Of a stretch of 64,000 nt of DNA, positions 32,382 to 40,666 are shown in pieces. Numbering within the stretch: the first letter of the stretch is position 1; each line of letters starts with the position of its first letter. The position numbers and the translations under genes are program-made. The DNA comes from Leadbetterella sp040829825 (GTDB taxonomy: Bacteria > Bacteroidota > Bacteroidia > Cytophagales > Spirosomataceae), in the NCBI RefSeq assembly GCF_040829825.1, contig NZ_JBFOLH010000015.1. The stretch is one strand, 5' to 3'. The notes below the pieces were generated by a model, which had not been told where the DNA came from, did not search any database, and was given only the letters and a program-made list of their open reading frames with translations.

Positions 32382-33567
32382 TATTTCTGATTATCAGTAT
32401 CCGCTGGAAGACAGGCAGATTGCCCGGTTCCCTGAAAATCCGAGAGATGAGTCGCGGCTCCTGGTATACAGGCCGGCGGGTATTGAGCATACCCGGTTCA
32501 AAAACATAGCCGGTTACCTGCCGGAGAACGCCCACCTGGTGCTCAATAATACCCGGGTTATTCCTGCGCGCCTGTTTTTTAAGCGAAAAACGGGGGCAAA
32601 CATCGAGATCTTTCTTCTGAACCCTATAGAACCCAGCGGGGTGCTTCCGCTGGTCATGGAAGAGACCCGCACCGTTACCTGGCATTGCGTGATCGGGAAC
32701 AAGCGCCGGTGGAAAGAAGGGGAGAGCCTGGAAGGGGAATTCCGGTACGAAGACCGTACGCTCTTGCTGAAAGCCCGGTTAACCGACAACCTTCAGAATT
32801 ATGTGCAGTTGGAATGGGAAGGAGACGTTCCTTTCTCGCAGGTGGTGGTGGCTTACGGCAATATTCCCCTGCCCCCTTACCTGAACCGCGAAGCAGAGGA
32901 ATCTGACAAGCAGGATTACCAGACCATTTATTCGGAGAAAGACGGTGCGGTGGCCGCTCCTACCGCCGGTTTGCATTTTACCCCGGCTGTTTTTGATGAG
33001 CTTGAGAAGAAAGGCATCGGGAAGAGCTTCGTAACCCTGCATGTGGGGGCGGGCACTTTTATGCCGGTGAAAGAAGAAAATGCGCTGAATCATCCCATGC
33101 ATTCGGAGCAGATGGTGGTGCACCGCCGCTTTATAGAAAACCTGCTGCTCAATGAAAGCTTTATTTTACCCGTGGGCACCACCTCCATGCGGAGCCTGGA
33201 AAGCTTGTATTGGTTCGGGGTAAAAATACTGGAAGGCAGTGAAAATCCGTTCTTTATAGAGAAGCTGTTCCCGTATGACGGGCACGGGGATATCTCTATG
33301 CGGGCCTCGTTTGAGGCTATCCTGCGTTTCCTGGAGCACGAAAACCAGGAACAGCTGATCGGTAATACGGAGATCATGATTTTCCCGGGGTACCGGTTCA
33401 GGGTTTGTAAAGGCCTTATAACCAACTTTCACCAGCCGGCGTCTACCCTGTTGCTGCTGGTGGCGGCGCTGATCGGCGAGCAAAGCTGGAAAGAAGTTTA
33501 CCGGCAGGCCCGGGAAAACAATTACCGTTTCCTGAGCTTCGGCGATTCCAGCCTGTTATTGCCGTGA
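32371..33567 (+). CDS. queA: S-adenosylmethionine:tRNA ribosyltransferase-isomerase
   Basis: A 398-residue QueA. Conserved blocks: YPLEDRQIARFP, DESRLLVY, LVLNNTRVIPARL, AAPTAGLHFTP, TLHVGAGTF, GTTSMRSLESL, LITNFHQPASTLL and LSFGDSSLL. It transfers and isomerises the ribosyl of SAM to preQ1-tRNA, forming epoxyqueuosine in the queuosine pathway. It is about 40 residues longer than E. coli QueA because of insertions, not a fusion. It overlaps the upstream membrane protein gene by 11 bp. Confidence 0.94.
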   Translation: MKINISDYQYPLEDRQIARFPENPRDESRLLVYRPAGIEHTRFKNIAGYLPENAHLVLNNTRVIPARLFFKRKTGANIEIFLLNPIEPSGVLPLVMEETRTVTWHCVIGNKRRWKEGESLEGEFRYEDRTLLLKARLTDNLQNYVQLEWEGDVPFSQVVVAYGNIPLPPYLNREAEESDKQDYQTIYSEKDGAVAAPTAGLHFTPAVFDELEKKGIGKSFVTLHVGAGTFMPVKEENALNHPMHSEQMVVHRRFIENLLLNESFILPVGTTSMRSLESLYWFGVKILEGSENPFFIEKLFPYDGHGDISMRASFEAILRFLEHENQEQLIGNTEIMIFPGYRFRVCKGLITNFHQPASTLLLLVAALIGEQSWKEVYRQARENNYRFLSFGDSSLLLP

Positions 33568-33598
33568 GAATAGACAACCGGTACTATCTTTACTATTT

Positions 33599-34075
33599 AT
33601 GAAAGCATTCTATTTCTTTCTCTGCCTGTCTTTTCTTTCCTGCGGGAAGGTAAAGCAGATCGATACTTCGGATATTAAGGAGCTTATGCGAAATTCGAAG
33701 GTGAAGCGGGTAACCGAAAAACAGCTGCTGGAAAAGGTGAGCGAGATCGGGGAGGCCGTCAACGGCCGTATTAACCGGGCGGATTACCGGGTAGAATGCC
33801 AGCATAGTTATGAGATTGACGGGTACCCGGTAGAGCTGTACAATGCCGATCTTGCGGGAGAAGACCCTACGGATGATGTAAAAGGCCAGTTGCTGGAAGC
33901 CTACCAATACGGTATCAGGAACGGCCAGCACGTAGGTTCAAATATCCAGAAGCTGAACGATACCCTGTATGCGTACAGCTTTCCGCTCGGCAGGGAGTCT
34001 TACCTGAAAACGGCCTGCAACCAGGATTTTGCGCTGGTGATTATCTCCGGGCCGAAGGTGATAAGGGAGCTGTGA
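33599..34075 (+). CDS. Lipoprotein of unknown function
   Basis: A 158-residue protein with a lipobox LSC (Cys15 in SFLSCGKV). The mature part is soluble, with a short conserved-looking core (CQHSYEIDGYPVELYNADL, YSFPLGRESYLKTAC). No family recognised. It is 31 bp behind queA on the same strand. The stop is directly followed by the large REP-like palindrome at 34086-34216. Confidence 0.65.
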   Translation: MKAFYFFLCLSFLSCGKVKQIDTSDIKELMRNSKVKRVTEKQLLEKVSEIGEAVNGRINRADYRVECQHSYEIDGYPVELYNADLAGEDPTDDVKGQLLEAYQYGIRNGQHVGSNIQKLNDTLYAYSFPLGRESYLKTACNQDFALVIISGPKVIREL

Positions 34076-34085
34076 GAGGGTTCCC

Positions 34086-34216
34086 GGTTCTCGACTTCGC
34101 TCGAACTGACACGGGCGAACACTACCTGTCAGTTCGAGCGAAGTCGAGAACCAGCGAAGTCGAGAACCAGCGAAGTCGAGAACCAGCGAAGTCGAGAACC
34201 AGCGAAGTCGAGAACC
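34086..34216. repeat. REP-like palindrome followed by five 16-bp tandem repeats
   Basis: A perfect 26-bp inverted repeat (34086-34111 with 34127-34152, 15-nt loop, arms containing GTTCTCGACTTCGCTCGA) is followed by five exact copies of AGCGAAGTCGAGAACC (34137-34216; the first copy lies inside the right arm). This resembles REP-type elements that are widespread in Bacteroidota and are often linked to Y1/RAYT transposases. No transposase is nearby. Confidence 0.9.
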
Positions 34217-34239
34217 GGGAAACCGACTGCAGGAGCTGC

Positions 34240-34704
34240 TCAGAATGCCCTGAAGTTCGGCCTTATGTTCATGGGTGAGAACTCAGAAGGCACCGCTACC
34301 AGGATGAGCACCAGGGCAATGGTAAACCAGATGGCAATGGTTTTGTATTTTGCCGCATCGTTGGGCTGCCTTTTGGATTTGGCCGAACCGATGGTCACAC
34401 ATACTACTGCCAGAAGCATCATCACCGCGTGCTCCATTCCGAAGAAGCGGAGATCTTTGTTTTTCATGGAGCCGCCCACATTGCCCAGGAATTCGGCAAC
34501 TAACGGACTCACAAAGTACAGGATCACTCCAATGATCAGCTGAAGATGAATGGTGCTTACCGTAAGTGTCTTAAAGAGATTGGCAATTTTGGTGTACGGC
34601 CTGTTGCCCAGCCAGCCGCTGTATGCCTGCACCAGGGAGATAAGAATAAACACTAAAAATACCCACCGCAGCAGGTTATGTGTTGCTAATAAATGAGGAT
34701 ACAT
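34240..34704 (-). CDS. Four-helix membrane protein (cytochrome-b-like annotation)
   Basis: A 154-residue protein with about four membrane helices (11-31, 41-68, 85-105 and 123-145). The His residues in HLLATHNLLRW, the HLQLIIGVIL segment and GMEHAVMML could be heme or quinone ligands, but this is weak. The family is often annotated as a cytochrome b-like protein; function unproven. The frame extends upstream to a TTG at 34734; the ATG at 34704 is chosen. Confidence 0.65.
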   Translation of the reverse strand: MYPHLLATHNLLRWVFLVFILISLVQAYSGWLGNRPYTKIANLFKTLTVSTIHLQLIIGVILYFVSPLVAEFLGNVGGSMKNKDLRFFGMEHAVMMLLAVVCVTIGSAKSKRQPNDAAKYKTIAIWFTIALVLILVAVPSEFSPMNIRPNFRAF

Positions 34705-34814
34705 ATCGTTTATCCGGGTTTGATTCAAAGGCAAATATCGCTTGTATTTCCCAAATCCCGGTTCTCCCTCCTGTAAATTGTTCTTATTCTAAATTAGGTG
34801 CCGGCCGCCGCTTT

Positions 34815-36050
34815 TTACCCTTCTGTTTTCCCGGTGTAGGCTTCCAGCTGGTCAGATACTTCTTTCAGGAATAACCCGCCCAGTGAGCCGTCTACCACCC
34901 GGTGGTCATACGAATGAGAGATAATCATTTTCTGCCGTATACCGATCACATCACCCTCGGGCGTCTCAATAACCGAAGCCATTTTCCGGATAATACCGAA
35001 GGCCATGATCGCTACCTGGGGCTGTACAATGATGGGGGTGCCGGCCAGGTTTCCGAACCCGCCGATGTTCGACATGGTATAGGTTCCACCTACCAGCTCT
35101 TCCGGCTTCAGCTGGTTGTTGCGGGCCCGGTTAGCCAGGTCATTTACCCTGGCAGAGAGCTGAGCGAGAGTATATTTGTCGGCCTGGTGAATTACCGGCA
35201 CAATCAGGTTGCCGTTAGGCAGGGCTACTGCCATGCCGATGTTGATGTCTTTTTTGTAAATAATTTTTTCACCGTCTACCTGTACGTTAATGGCCGGGAA
35301 TTTCCGGATGGCCGCTACAATGGCCTGGATCAGGATAGGGGTGAAGGTGATATTTTCGTTGTACTTTTTCTTAAAGTCGTCTTTTACCGAACTCCGCCAT
35401 TGCGAAACCCGCGTCATATCGGTTTCAATGAAAGAGGTGACATGGGGAGAAATACGCTTGGAGTCTACCATGCGCTGGGCAATCATCTTCCGCATCCGGT
35501 CCATTTCAATGACCTGGTCGCCCGCAGCTGAAGGGGTAATCTGCGGAGCAGCAGGCGCAGCTCCGGCCCGGTTCTGAATATAGCCCAGGATATCGTCTTT
35601 GGTCACCCGGTTGTTCTGTCCCGTGCCGGAGATTTTGTTCAGTTCCTCCCGGCTGATGTTTTCCTGCCGGGCAATATTCAGCACCAGCGGCGAGTAGAAC
35701 CGCCCGTCAGCAGGGCTTTCCGGTGCTACGGTTTCCGCGGCTTTCCTGATCCCTGTTTCCAGCTCCTGGATTACTTTGGGCTCGGGGATCTCCACTTTGG
35801 GAGCGGCTCCTTCCACTTCAATTTCACAGATGGGCTCGCCGATTTTGGCCACGTGACCTTCCTGCACCAGGAAACGGGTGATCACCCCGCTGTGAGAGCT
35901 GCCGATCTCGGTATCAATCTTGTCTGTAGCCACTTCAATGATCATGTCGTCAACCTCTACGCGGTCGCCTTCACTGACCAGCCATTTCAGCACGGTACAT
36001 TCAAAGATGCTTTCCCCCATATTGGGCATTAAAATCTCTATTTTTGCCAT
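34815..36050 (-). CDS. 2-oxoacid dehydrogenase dihydrolipoamide acyltransferase (E2)
   Basis: A 411-residue E2. Domains: lipoyl domain (1-80, lipoylated Lys44 in ATDKIDTE), peripheral subunit-binding domain (119-160), Ala/Pro linker, and the catalytic acyltransferase domain ending SHSYDHRVVDG (His383). The single lipoyl domain and DKID context fit branched-chain or 2-oxoglutarate E2; the substrate cannot be fixed from sequence. E1 and E3 genes are not in the window. It overlaps cinA by 13 bp. Confidence 0.9.
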   Translation of the reverse strand: MAKIEILMPNMGESIFECTVLKWLVSEGDRVEVDDMIIEVATDKIDTEIGSSHSGVITRFLVQEGHVAKIGEPICEIEVEGAAPKVEIPEPKVIQELETGIRKAAETVAPESPADGRFYSPLVLNIARQENISREELNKISGTGQNNRVTKDDILGYIQNRAGAAPAAPQITPSAAGDQVIEMDRMRKMIAQRMVDSKRISPHVTSFIETDMTRVSQWRSSVKDDFKKKYNENITFTPILIQAIVAAIRKFPAINVQVDGEKIIYKKDINIGMAVALPNGNLIVPVIHQADKYTLAQLSARVNDLANRARNNQLKPEELVGGTYTMSNIGGFGNLAGTPIIVQPQVAIMAFGIIRKMASVIETPEGDVIGIRQKMIISHSYDHRVVDGSLGGLFLKEVSDQLEAYTGKTEG

Positions 36051-37288
36051 TTGCCTGTTAGTTGAAGCCGCAATAAATTTAAAGCCGCCTTGGTGGTATA
36101 GGTGATGTTGGTCAACCGGTCTTTGCCCAGGTTCAGTTTCCGGGTTACCGTTTCCCGCCCATTGGTGGCGGCCATCCAGATGGTACCCACCGGTTTTTCC
36201 GGTGTGCCGCCTCCGGGGCCTGCTATACCCGAGGTGGAAACCGCATAGGTAGACCCTGTTAAACGCTGAACACCTTCGGCCATTTCTATTACGGTTGGTT
36301 CACTTACGGCCCCAAAATTACTCAAAGTTTCTGATTTAACCTTTAAAATATCCAATTTTGCTGAATTGGCATAGCTGACCACGCTTCCCAGAAAGTAGTC
36401 TGAGCTGCCCGCTATCTCCGTGATCTTACGGGCAATGTTCCCCCCGGTGCAGCTTTCGGCCGTGGAGAGGGTAGCGCCCTGTTCCAGAAGCAGCTTTCCT
36501 ATGGCTTCTTCGAAGGAAATGTCTTCCGTAGCGTATACATACTCCCGGATCAGGGGCAGCACTTCCTCTGTTTTTTGATCCAGTTCTGTGGTGGTATTTT
36601 CACCGAAAGCGGTGAGCCTCAGCTTAACCTCTGCTACAGAAGGCAGGTACGCCAGCTTGATATGTGACGGGAGGCTGTCTTCCCATTGTGCAATTTTCTC
36701 AGCCAGGAAAGATTCGCCGATGCCGATGGTTTTGATATAGCGATGGGTGATAGCCGGGGTTTTGAAACGCTCCCTGATGCGGGGCAGCACCTCGTGTGTC
36801 ATGAGGTATTTCATCTCTGACGGAACCCCCGCCATAGAAACTATTGCCTTGTTCCGGTAGTTGAACCACATGCCCGGTGCGGTACCTGCGGCGTTGTGGA
36901 GGTATTCGCAACGGGAGGGGACGGCCGCCTGCTGCCGGTTCATTTCTGTAAAAGGCAGACCGCGGCTTTCAAAAAGGTGCCGGATATGTGCCTCGGCCCG
37001 GGTGTTGATCGCCAGCACATCTTCCGTATAGCTGCAAAGTGTTTTCTTGGTGACGTCGTCTTTGGTCGGGCCCAGTCCGCCGGTCAGCAGCACGATATCG
37101 GCACGGCTCAGTGATTCATCGAGAATGAAGATGATTTCACGGGCGGTGTCTGCCACCGAGGTGGTGCGGGTTACTTTTATCCCGAGAGCAGAGAGCTCTT
37201 CGGCCATCCATTGCGAGTTGGTGTCGGTGATCTGACCGTACAGGATCTCATCACCTATGGTTACTATTTCAGCCGTTACCGGGTTCAT
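36038..37288 (-). CDS. cinA: CinA-family nicotinamide-nucleotide amidohydrolase
   Basis: A 416-residue protein. N-terminal MoCF-like domain (TIGDEILYGQITDTNSQW, LLTGGLGPTKDDVT) and C-terminal CinA deamidase domain (STAESCTGGNIARKI, VSTSGIAGPGGGTPEKPVGT). It recycles pyridine nucleotides and may repair damaged NAD derivatives; the competence name is historical. The stop overlaps the E2 gene by 13 bp, an operon of convenience. The start ATG at 37288 gives the MNPVTAEIVTIGDEI N-terminus. Confidence 0.93.
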   Translation of the reverse strand: MNPVTAEIVTIGDEILYGQITDTNSQWMAEELSALGIKVTRTTSVADTAREIIFILDESLSRADIVLLTGGLGPTKDDVTKKTLCSYTEDVLAINTRAEAHIRHLFESRGLPFTEMNRQQAAVPSRCEYLHNAAGTAPGMWFNYRNKAIVSMAGVPSEMKYLMTHEVLPRIRERFKTPAITHRYIKTIGIGESFLAEKIAQWEDSLPSHIKLAYLPSVAEVKLRLTAFGENTTTELDQKTEEVLPLIREYVYATEDISFEEAIGKLLLEQGATLSTAESCTGGNIARKITEIAGSSDYFLGSVVSYANSAKLDILKVKSETLSNFGAVSEPTVIEMAEGVQRLTGSTYAVSTSGIAGPGGGTPEKPVGTIWMAATNGRETVTRKLNLGKDRLTNITYTTKAALNLLRLQLTGKWQK

Positions 37289-37395
37289 ATGTATATCTGT
37301 TCTGACAGGTTGTTTTGTCGACTTTTGAAAATCATTTATCTGTTCCCGTTACAAAAGTCTCTATTTTTGCGTCTAATATAGCAAACAGTTAAATC

Positions 37396-38112
37396 ATGTT
37401 AAAGAAAATTATCATTATTCCCTTTTTAGCCATGGCCCTGGTGTCGTGTGCCCAGAATGTAAACCTCGGGGGTGTTTTAGGAAGTGTTTTAAACGGTCCG
37501 TTGACAGAAGGAGAAGTAGCCAGCGGCCTGAAAGAAGCCCTGGTAGTAGGCATAACCAACGGGGCCACACAGGCTTCTGCCGTTGACGGATTCCTGGGCA
37601 ACTCGCTCATCCGGATTCCTTTTCCGCCGGAAGTACAGAAAGTAGAAAGCACCTTGCGGAATATCGGTCTGGGCGGGGAAGTGGATAAATTTGTAACCGC
37701 CCTGAACCGGGGGGCTGAGAAAGCGGCAAAAGAAGCTACCCCTATCTTTGTTTCGGCCATTAAGCAGCTGACCATCACCGATGCGTTTAATATTTTAAGA
37801 GGCGAAAAAGATGCCGCTACCCAGTTCCTGAAGCGGGTGACCACAGCCCAGCTTACCCAGGCGTTTGCCCCTCATGTACAGAAGGCCCTTGACGCCACCC
37901 AGGCCACCAAATACTATAGCGACCTGGCCAATACCTATAACAAAGTGCCGTTTGTAACAAAAATTAATCCCGATTTACAGGCTTATGCAACTCAAAAGGC
38001 AATTGACGGGTTATTTATACTGGTAGCGCAGGAGGAAGCGAAGATCAGGGAGAACCCGCTGGCCCGCACTACCGACCTGTTAAAAAGAGTATTTGGTAGT
38101 ATTAACAATTAA
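37396..38112 (+). CDS. DUF4197 family lipoprotein
   Basis: A 238-residue lipoprotein (lipobox MALVSCAQ, Cys18). The mature part matches DUF4197: LTEGEVASGLKEALVVGI, IPFPPEVQKVESTLRNIG, DAFNILRGEKDAATQFLK, and the C-terminal AIDGLFILVAQEEAKIRENP. The family is exported and of unknown function. The next gene, gldC, starts 3 bp after the stop, which suggests co-transcription. Confidence 0.88.
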   Translation: MLKKIIIIPFLAMALVSCAQNVNLGGVLGSVLNGPLTEGEVASGLKEALVVGITNGATQASAVDGFLGNSLIRIPFPPEVQKVESTLRNIGLGGEVDKFVTALNRGAEKAAKEATPIFVSAIKQLTITDAFNILRGEKDAATQFLKRVTTAQLTQAFAPHVQKALDATQATKYYSDLANTYNKVPFVTKINPDLQAYATQKAIDGLFILVAQEEAKIRENPLARTTDLLKRVFGSINN

Positions 38113-38114
38113 GC

Positions 38115-38525
38115 ATGAAGTCAGAAATCAGTTTTGAAATTCAGTTAGATAAGGATAGGGTTCCGGAGAAGATCTTTTGGGACGCCACCGAGAACCCCAA
38201 TGAAGGGATTAATGAAACCAAGGCTATCTCTATCAGTGTCTGGGATCACTATCACCGCGGACTGCTGGGCATCAATCTCTGGACCAAGGAAATGCCGGTA
38301 GATGAAATGAACCATTTTGCCGTAGATATGATCGGCAACCTGGTGCAGATGCTCCGCGATTCCACGCAGGATGAAAAGATGATCGGTATCCTGGAAGATG
38401 CCGGGCGGCAGATGACCAAGCACCTGAACGAACAGGCAAAGCAGGAGCAGAGCGGTACTCCTGCCCCGGAAGACGGCCTCGCCGCTTTGCTGGAGCAAAC
38501 CAAAAAGAAAATGCAGAAGGGCTGA
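38115..38525 (+). CDS. gldC: Gliding motility protein GldC
   Basis: A 136-residue protein. It starts MKSEISFEIQLDKDRVPEKIFWDAT and contains WDHYHRGLLGINLWTKEMPVDEMNHF, the GldC signature; the C-terminal 25 residues are an Ala/Gln/Lys-rich extension. GldC is a small cytoplasmic protein of Bacteroidota associated with gliding; other gld genes are not nearby. It follows the DUF4197 gene by 3 bp. Its terminator (38557-38603) is shared with the convergent oxidoreductase gene. Confidence 0.88.
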   Translation: MKSEISFEIQLDKDRVPEKIFWDATENPNEGINETKAISISVWDHYHRGLLGINLWTKEMPVDEMNHFAVDMIGNLVQMLRDSTQDEKMIGILEDAGRQMTKHLNEQAKQEQSGTPAPEDGLAALLEQTKKKMQKG

Positions 38526-38556
38526 AACAGGCCCGGATAACCGTGCAAAATAAGAA

Positions 38557-38603
38557 CTGCCCGGAGAGCCGGCACATGTGTGCGCTTTCCGGGCAGCTTT
38601 TTT
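38557..38603. terminator. Convergent terminator between gldC and oxidoreductase
   Basis: CTGCCCGGA (38557-38565) pairs with TCCGGGCAG (38588-38596), with additional pairing inside and a six-T run at 38598-38603. It ends gldC on the plus strand; the oxidoreductase stop is at 38602. Confidence 0.8.
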
Positions 38604-39786
38604 ATTTCTGCAGTATTTTTCCTGATTTCTTTTCTTTCAGAAGGGTTACCCGGTCACCGTTGGGCAAGGTTTCTTCTTTGATCAGCCAGTGATCCTGGTC
38701 GTATTCTTTGTACACAGAGGGTTTTTGAATGCCTGTCTGTCCCCGCCAGAGCGGCAGCTTCACGGGTTCCCATTGTTTGGTTTCAGACGACCTGTAGGCT
38801 GCGTCAATCACCGCGTTGACCACGTAGCCGTCATAGAAGGTTTCCTGTGGCTGCTCTCCTTTCTCCCAGGCGCTCAGCATATCCGTGAACATGTTGGTGT
38901 AGCCCAGCTCATGGGCTTCATCGCCTACAGGAAACTGCCAGCCGGAGGCCGACTCCGCCTTTTCCACCACGTAACCGTTGCCTTCTCCGCTGGTGAACAT
39001 TTCAAAGCCGGTACGCAGCCACGAGTTGATCCAGATGGTGCCCTCGGTGCCCATCACCTCGTCACGCAGGTCCATGCCGCCCCGGAAGGTCCAGGAGACT
39101 TCGAATTGACCGATGGCCCCGTTCTCGTATTTTACCAGGCCAATCGCATGATCTTCGGCTTCAATGGGCTTGACCTGGGTGTCGGCCCAGCACATTACTT
39201 CTACCGGCAGGATGTCTTTTCCTATGAAGTTCCTGGAGATCTCCACGCAGTGGCAGCCCATGTCGAGCATGGCTCCGCCACCGGCCAGGTCCATATCCCA
39301 GAACCATTCGGCGTGCGGACCGGGGTGGGTTTCTCTTGATTTGGCCCAAAGCACCCGCCCGACAGCCCCGTTCTGAACCGACTTTAATGATTTCAGGAAT
39401 TTGGGCGTGTAGCACAGGTCTTCGAGATAGCCGGCAAAAATCCCGGCTTCTTCTACCGCCCTGAGCATCCGCAGGGCTTCATCGGCGTTCCTGCCCAGCG
39501 GCTTGGTGCACAGCACGGCCTTTTTGTGTTTCACGCAGAGGTTCACGGCTTCTTCATGCTGGAAATTGGGCAGGCCGATCACCACGATCTCCGATTCCGG
39601 ATGCGCAACGGCTTCCTCCATATCGGTGAAATGATGTGGCACCTGATAATCACGAGCGAAACGCTCAGCGCTGGTTTTGCTGCGGGAGTACACTGCCGTC
39701 AGGCGGTCAGCCGTTCGTTTGCCGGTTAGCGAGTCGGCATAAAACCGGCCGATAAAACCTCCTCCCAGGATACATATCTTTGCCAT
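38602..39786 (-). CDS. Gfo/Idh/MocA family oxidoreductase
   Basis: A 394-residue NAD(P)-dependent oxidoreductase. It has the Rossmann motif ILGGGFIGRFYADSL (5-19), EVIVIGLPNFQHEEAV, the catalytic CTKPLGRNADEA (EKP-like with Lys), LAGGGAMLDMGCHCVEI, and a C-terminal alpha/beta domain. It is cytoplasmic and the substrate is likely a sugar or inositol derivative. It is 7 bp behind the PhyH dioxygenase gene, so the two probably act on the same pathway. Confidence 0.88.
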   Translation of the reverse strand: MAKICILGGGFIGRFYADSLTGKRTADRLTAVYSRSKTSAERFARDYQVPHHFTDMEEAVAHPESEIVVIGLPNFQHEEAVNLCVKHKKAVLCTKPLGRNADEALRMLRAVEEAGIFAGYLEDLCYTPKFLKSLKSVQNGAVGRVLWAKSRETHPGPHAEWFWDMDLAGGGAMLDMGCHCVEISRNFIGKDILPVEVMCWADTQVKPIEAEDHAIGLVKYENGAIGQFEVSWTFRGGMDLRDEVMGTEGTIWINSWLRTGFEMFTSGEGNGYVVEKAESASGWQFPVGDEAHELGYTNMFTDMLSAWEKGEQPQETFYDGYVVNAVIDAAYRSSETKQWEPVKLPLWRGQTGIQKPSVYKEYDQDHWLIKEETLPNGDRVTLLKEKKSGKILQK

Positions 39787-39793
39787 AAGCGGT

Positions 39794-40621
39794 TTATTTT
39801 AAAGCCTGATCATTTTCTTTTTTCAGGAAACCCGAAGCATCCAGCCGTGCTGACGAGTCCCATGCCAGGAGGGCTTCGTCAGGTACGGTTTCCAGCGGCA
39901 GGGTGCTGTTACCCGAAGGTTCATTGTACGGCAGGTTAGCTGCCCGGTTATAGCAGGAAATAACAGACCAGCGGGCATGGTCTGAGGTGTTGGCTTCCGA
40001 ACGGTGAATGAGGTTGCTGTGAAAAAAGAGGGCATCGCCGGCCTGCAGTTCCACATACACGTGCTCAAGGGTTTTTAATGCGAGGTCTACATAGTGCTGG
40101 GAGGCCCCGACCTGCTCACCGGCGAAACCGTGCTCTATGCGCCCCATTTTGTGCGAGCCCCTGATCACCTGGAGGCAACCGTTGGCCCGGTTGGCGTCGG
40201 TAACGGCTACCATCACCGAGATCATCTGGTCAGGAAAAAGAAACTCATTTTTGTACCAGTAGCCGTAGTCCTGGTGCCATTCCCATGCGCCGCCTACTTT
40301 AGGCTCTTTTTGCATCAGCTTGGAATGAAAGTGACACACGGCCGAGTCCCCGTCCATCAGCTTACCGGCATTGTTGACCATTCGCCCGCTCCTGGTCAGC
40401 AGGCCGTAAGCGTCATTGCCGGGTTTGTACCAGAGCGTCAGCCGGGTTTTTTTACCGGTGGTGTCGTTCAGGTCAATAGCATGGGTATTGACGGCATCGT
40501 CTCCCACCGCTATTTTGTAGAGCTTGTCTACTTCTGTACGGCTTAAAAAATTCCGTACAATCAGGTAGCCGTCCTGCCGGTAGGCTTCCACTTCTGTTTC
40601 CGTAAGCAGGTAGTTTTTCAT
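39794..40621 (-). CDS. Phytanoyl-CoA dioxygenase (PhyH) family protein
   Basis: A 275-residue Fe(II)/2-oxoglutarate-dependent oxygenase. The ligands are His116 and Asp118 (WHQDYGYW) and the distal His206 (FFHSNLIHRSEAN); Arg in RSEAN may bind 2-oxoglutarate. These enzymes hydroxylate a wide range of small substrates. The N-terminal segment MKNYLLTETEVEAYRQDGYLIV is the usual PhyH start. It is paired with a Gfo/Idh/MocA dehydrogenase, which suggests a hydroxylation-oxidation route on a small molecule. Confidence 0.88.
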   Translation of the reverse strand: MKNYLLTETEVEAYRQDGYLIVRNFLSRTEVDKLYKIAVGDDAVNTHAIDLNDTTGKKTRLTLWYKPGNDAYGLLTRSGRMVNNAGKLMDGDSAVCHFHSKLMQKEPKVGGAWEWHQDYGYWYKNEFLFPDQMISVMVAVTDANRANGCLQVIRGSHKMGRIEHGFAGEQVGASQHYVDLALKTLEHVYVELQAGDALFFHSNLIHRSEANTSDHARWSVISCYNRAANLPYNEPSGNSTLPLETVPDEALLAWDSSARLDASGFLKKENDQALK

Positions 40622-40666
40622 TTTAACCGTATTTATCTGTACACCGGGAATTGCCCCGCAATTGTC

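Noticed and set aside
34072..34278. 68-codon plus-strand frame with repeats SRTSEVEN
   Set aside because: It is simply a translation of the 16-bp tandem repeats and crosses the palindrome; no start or family.
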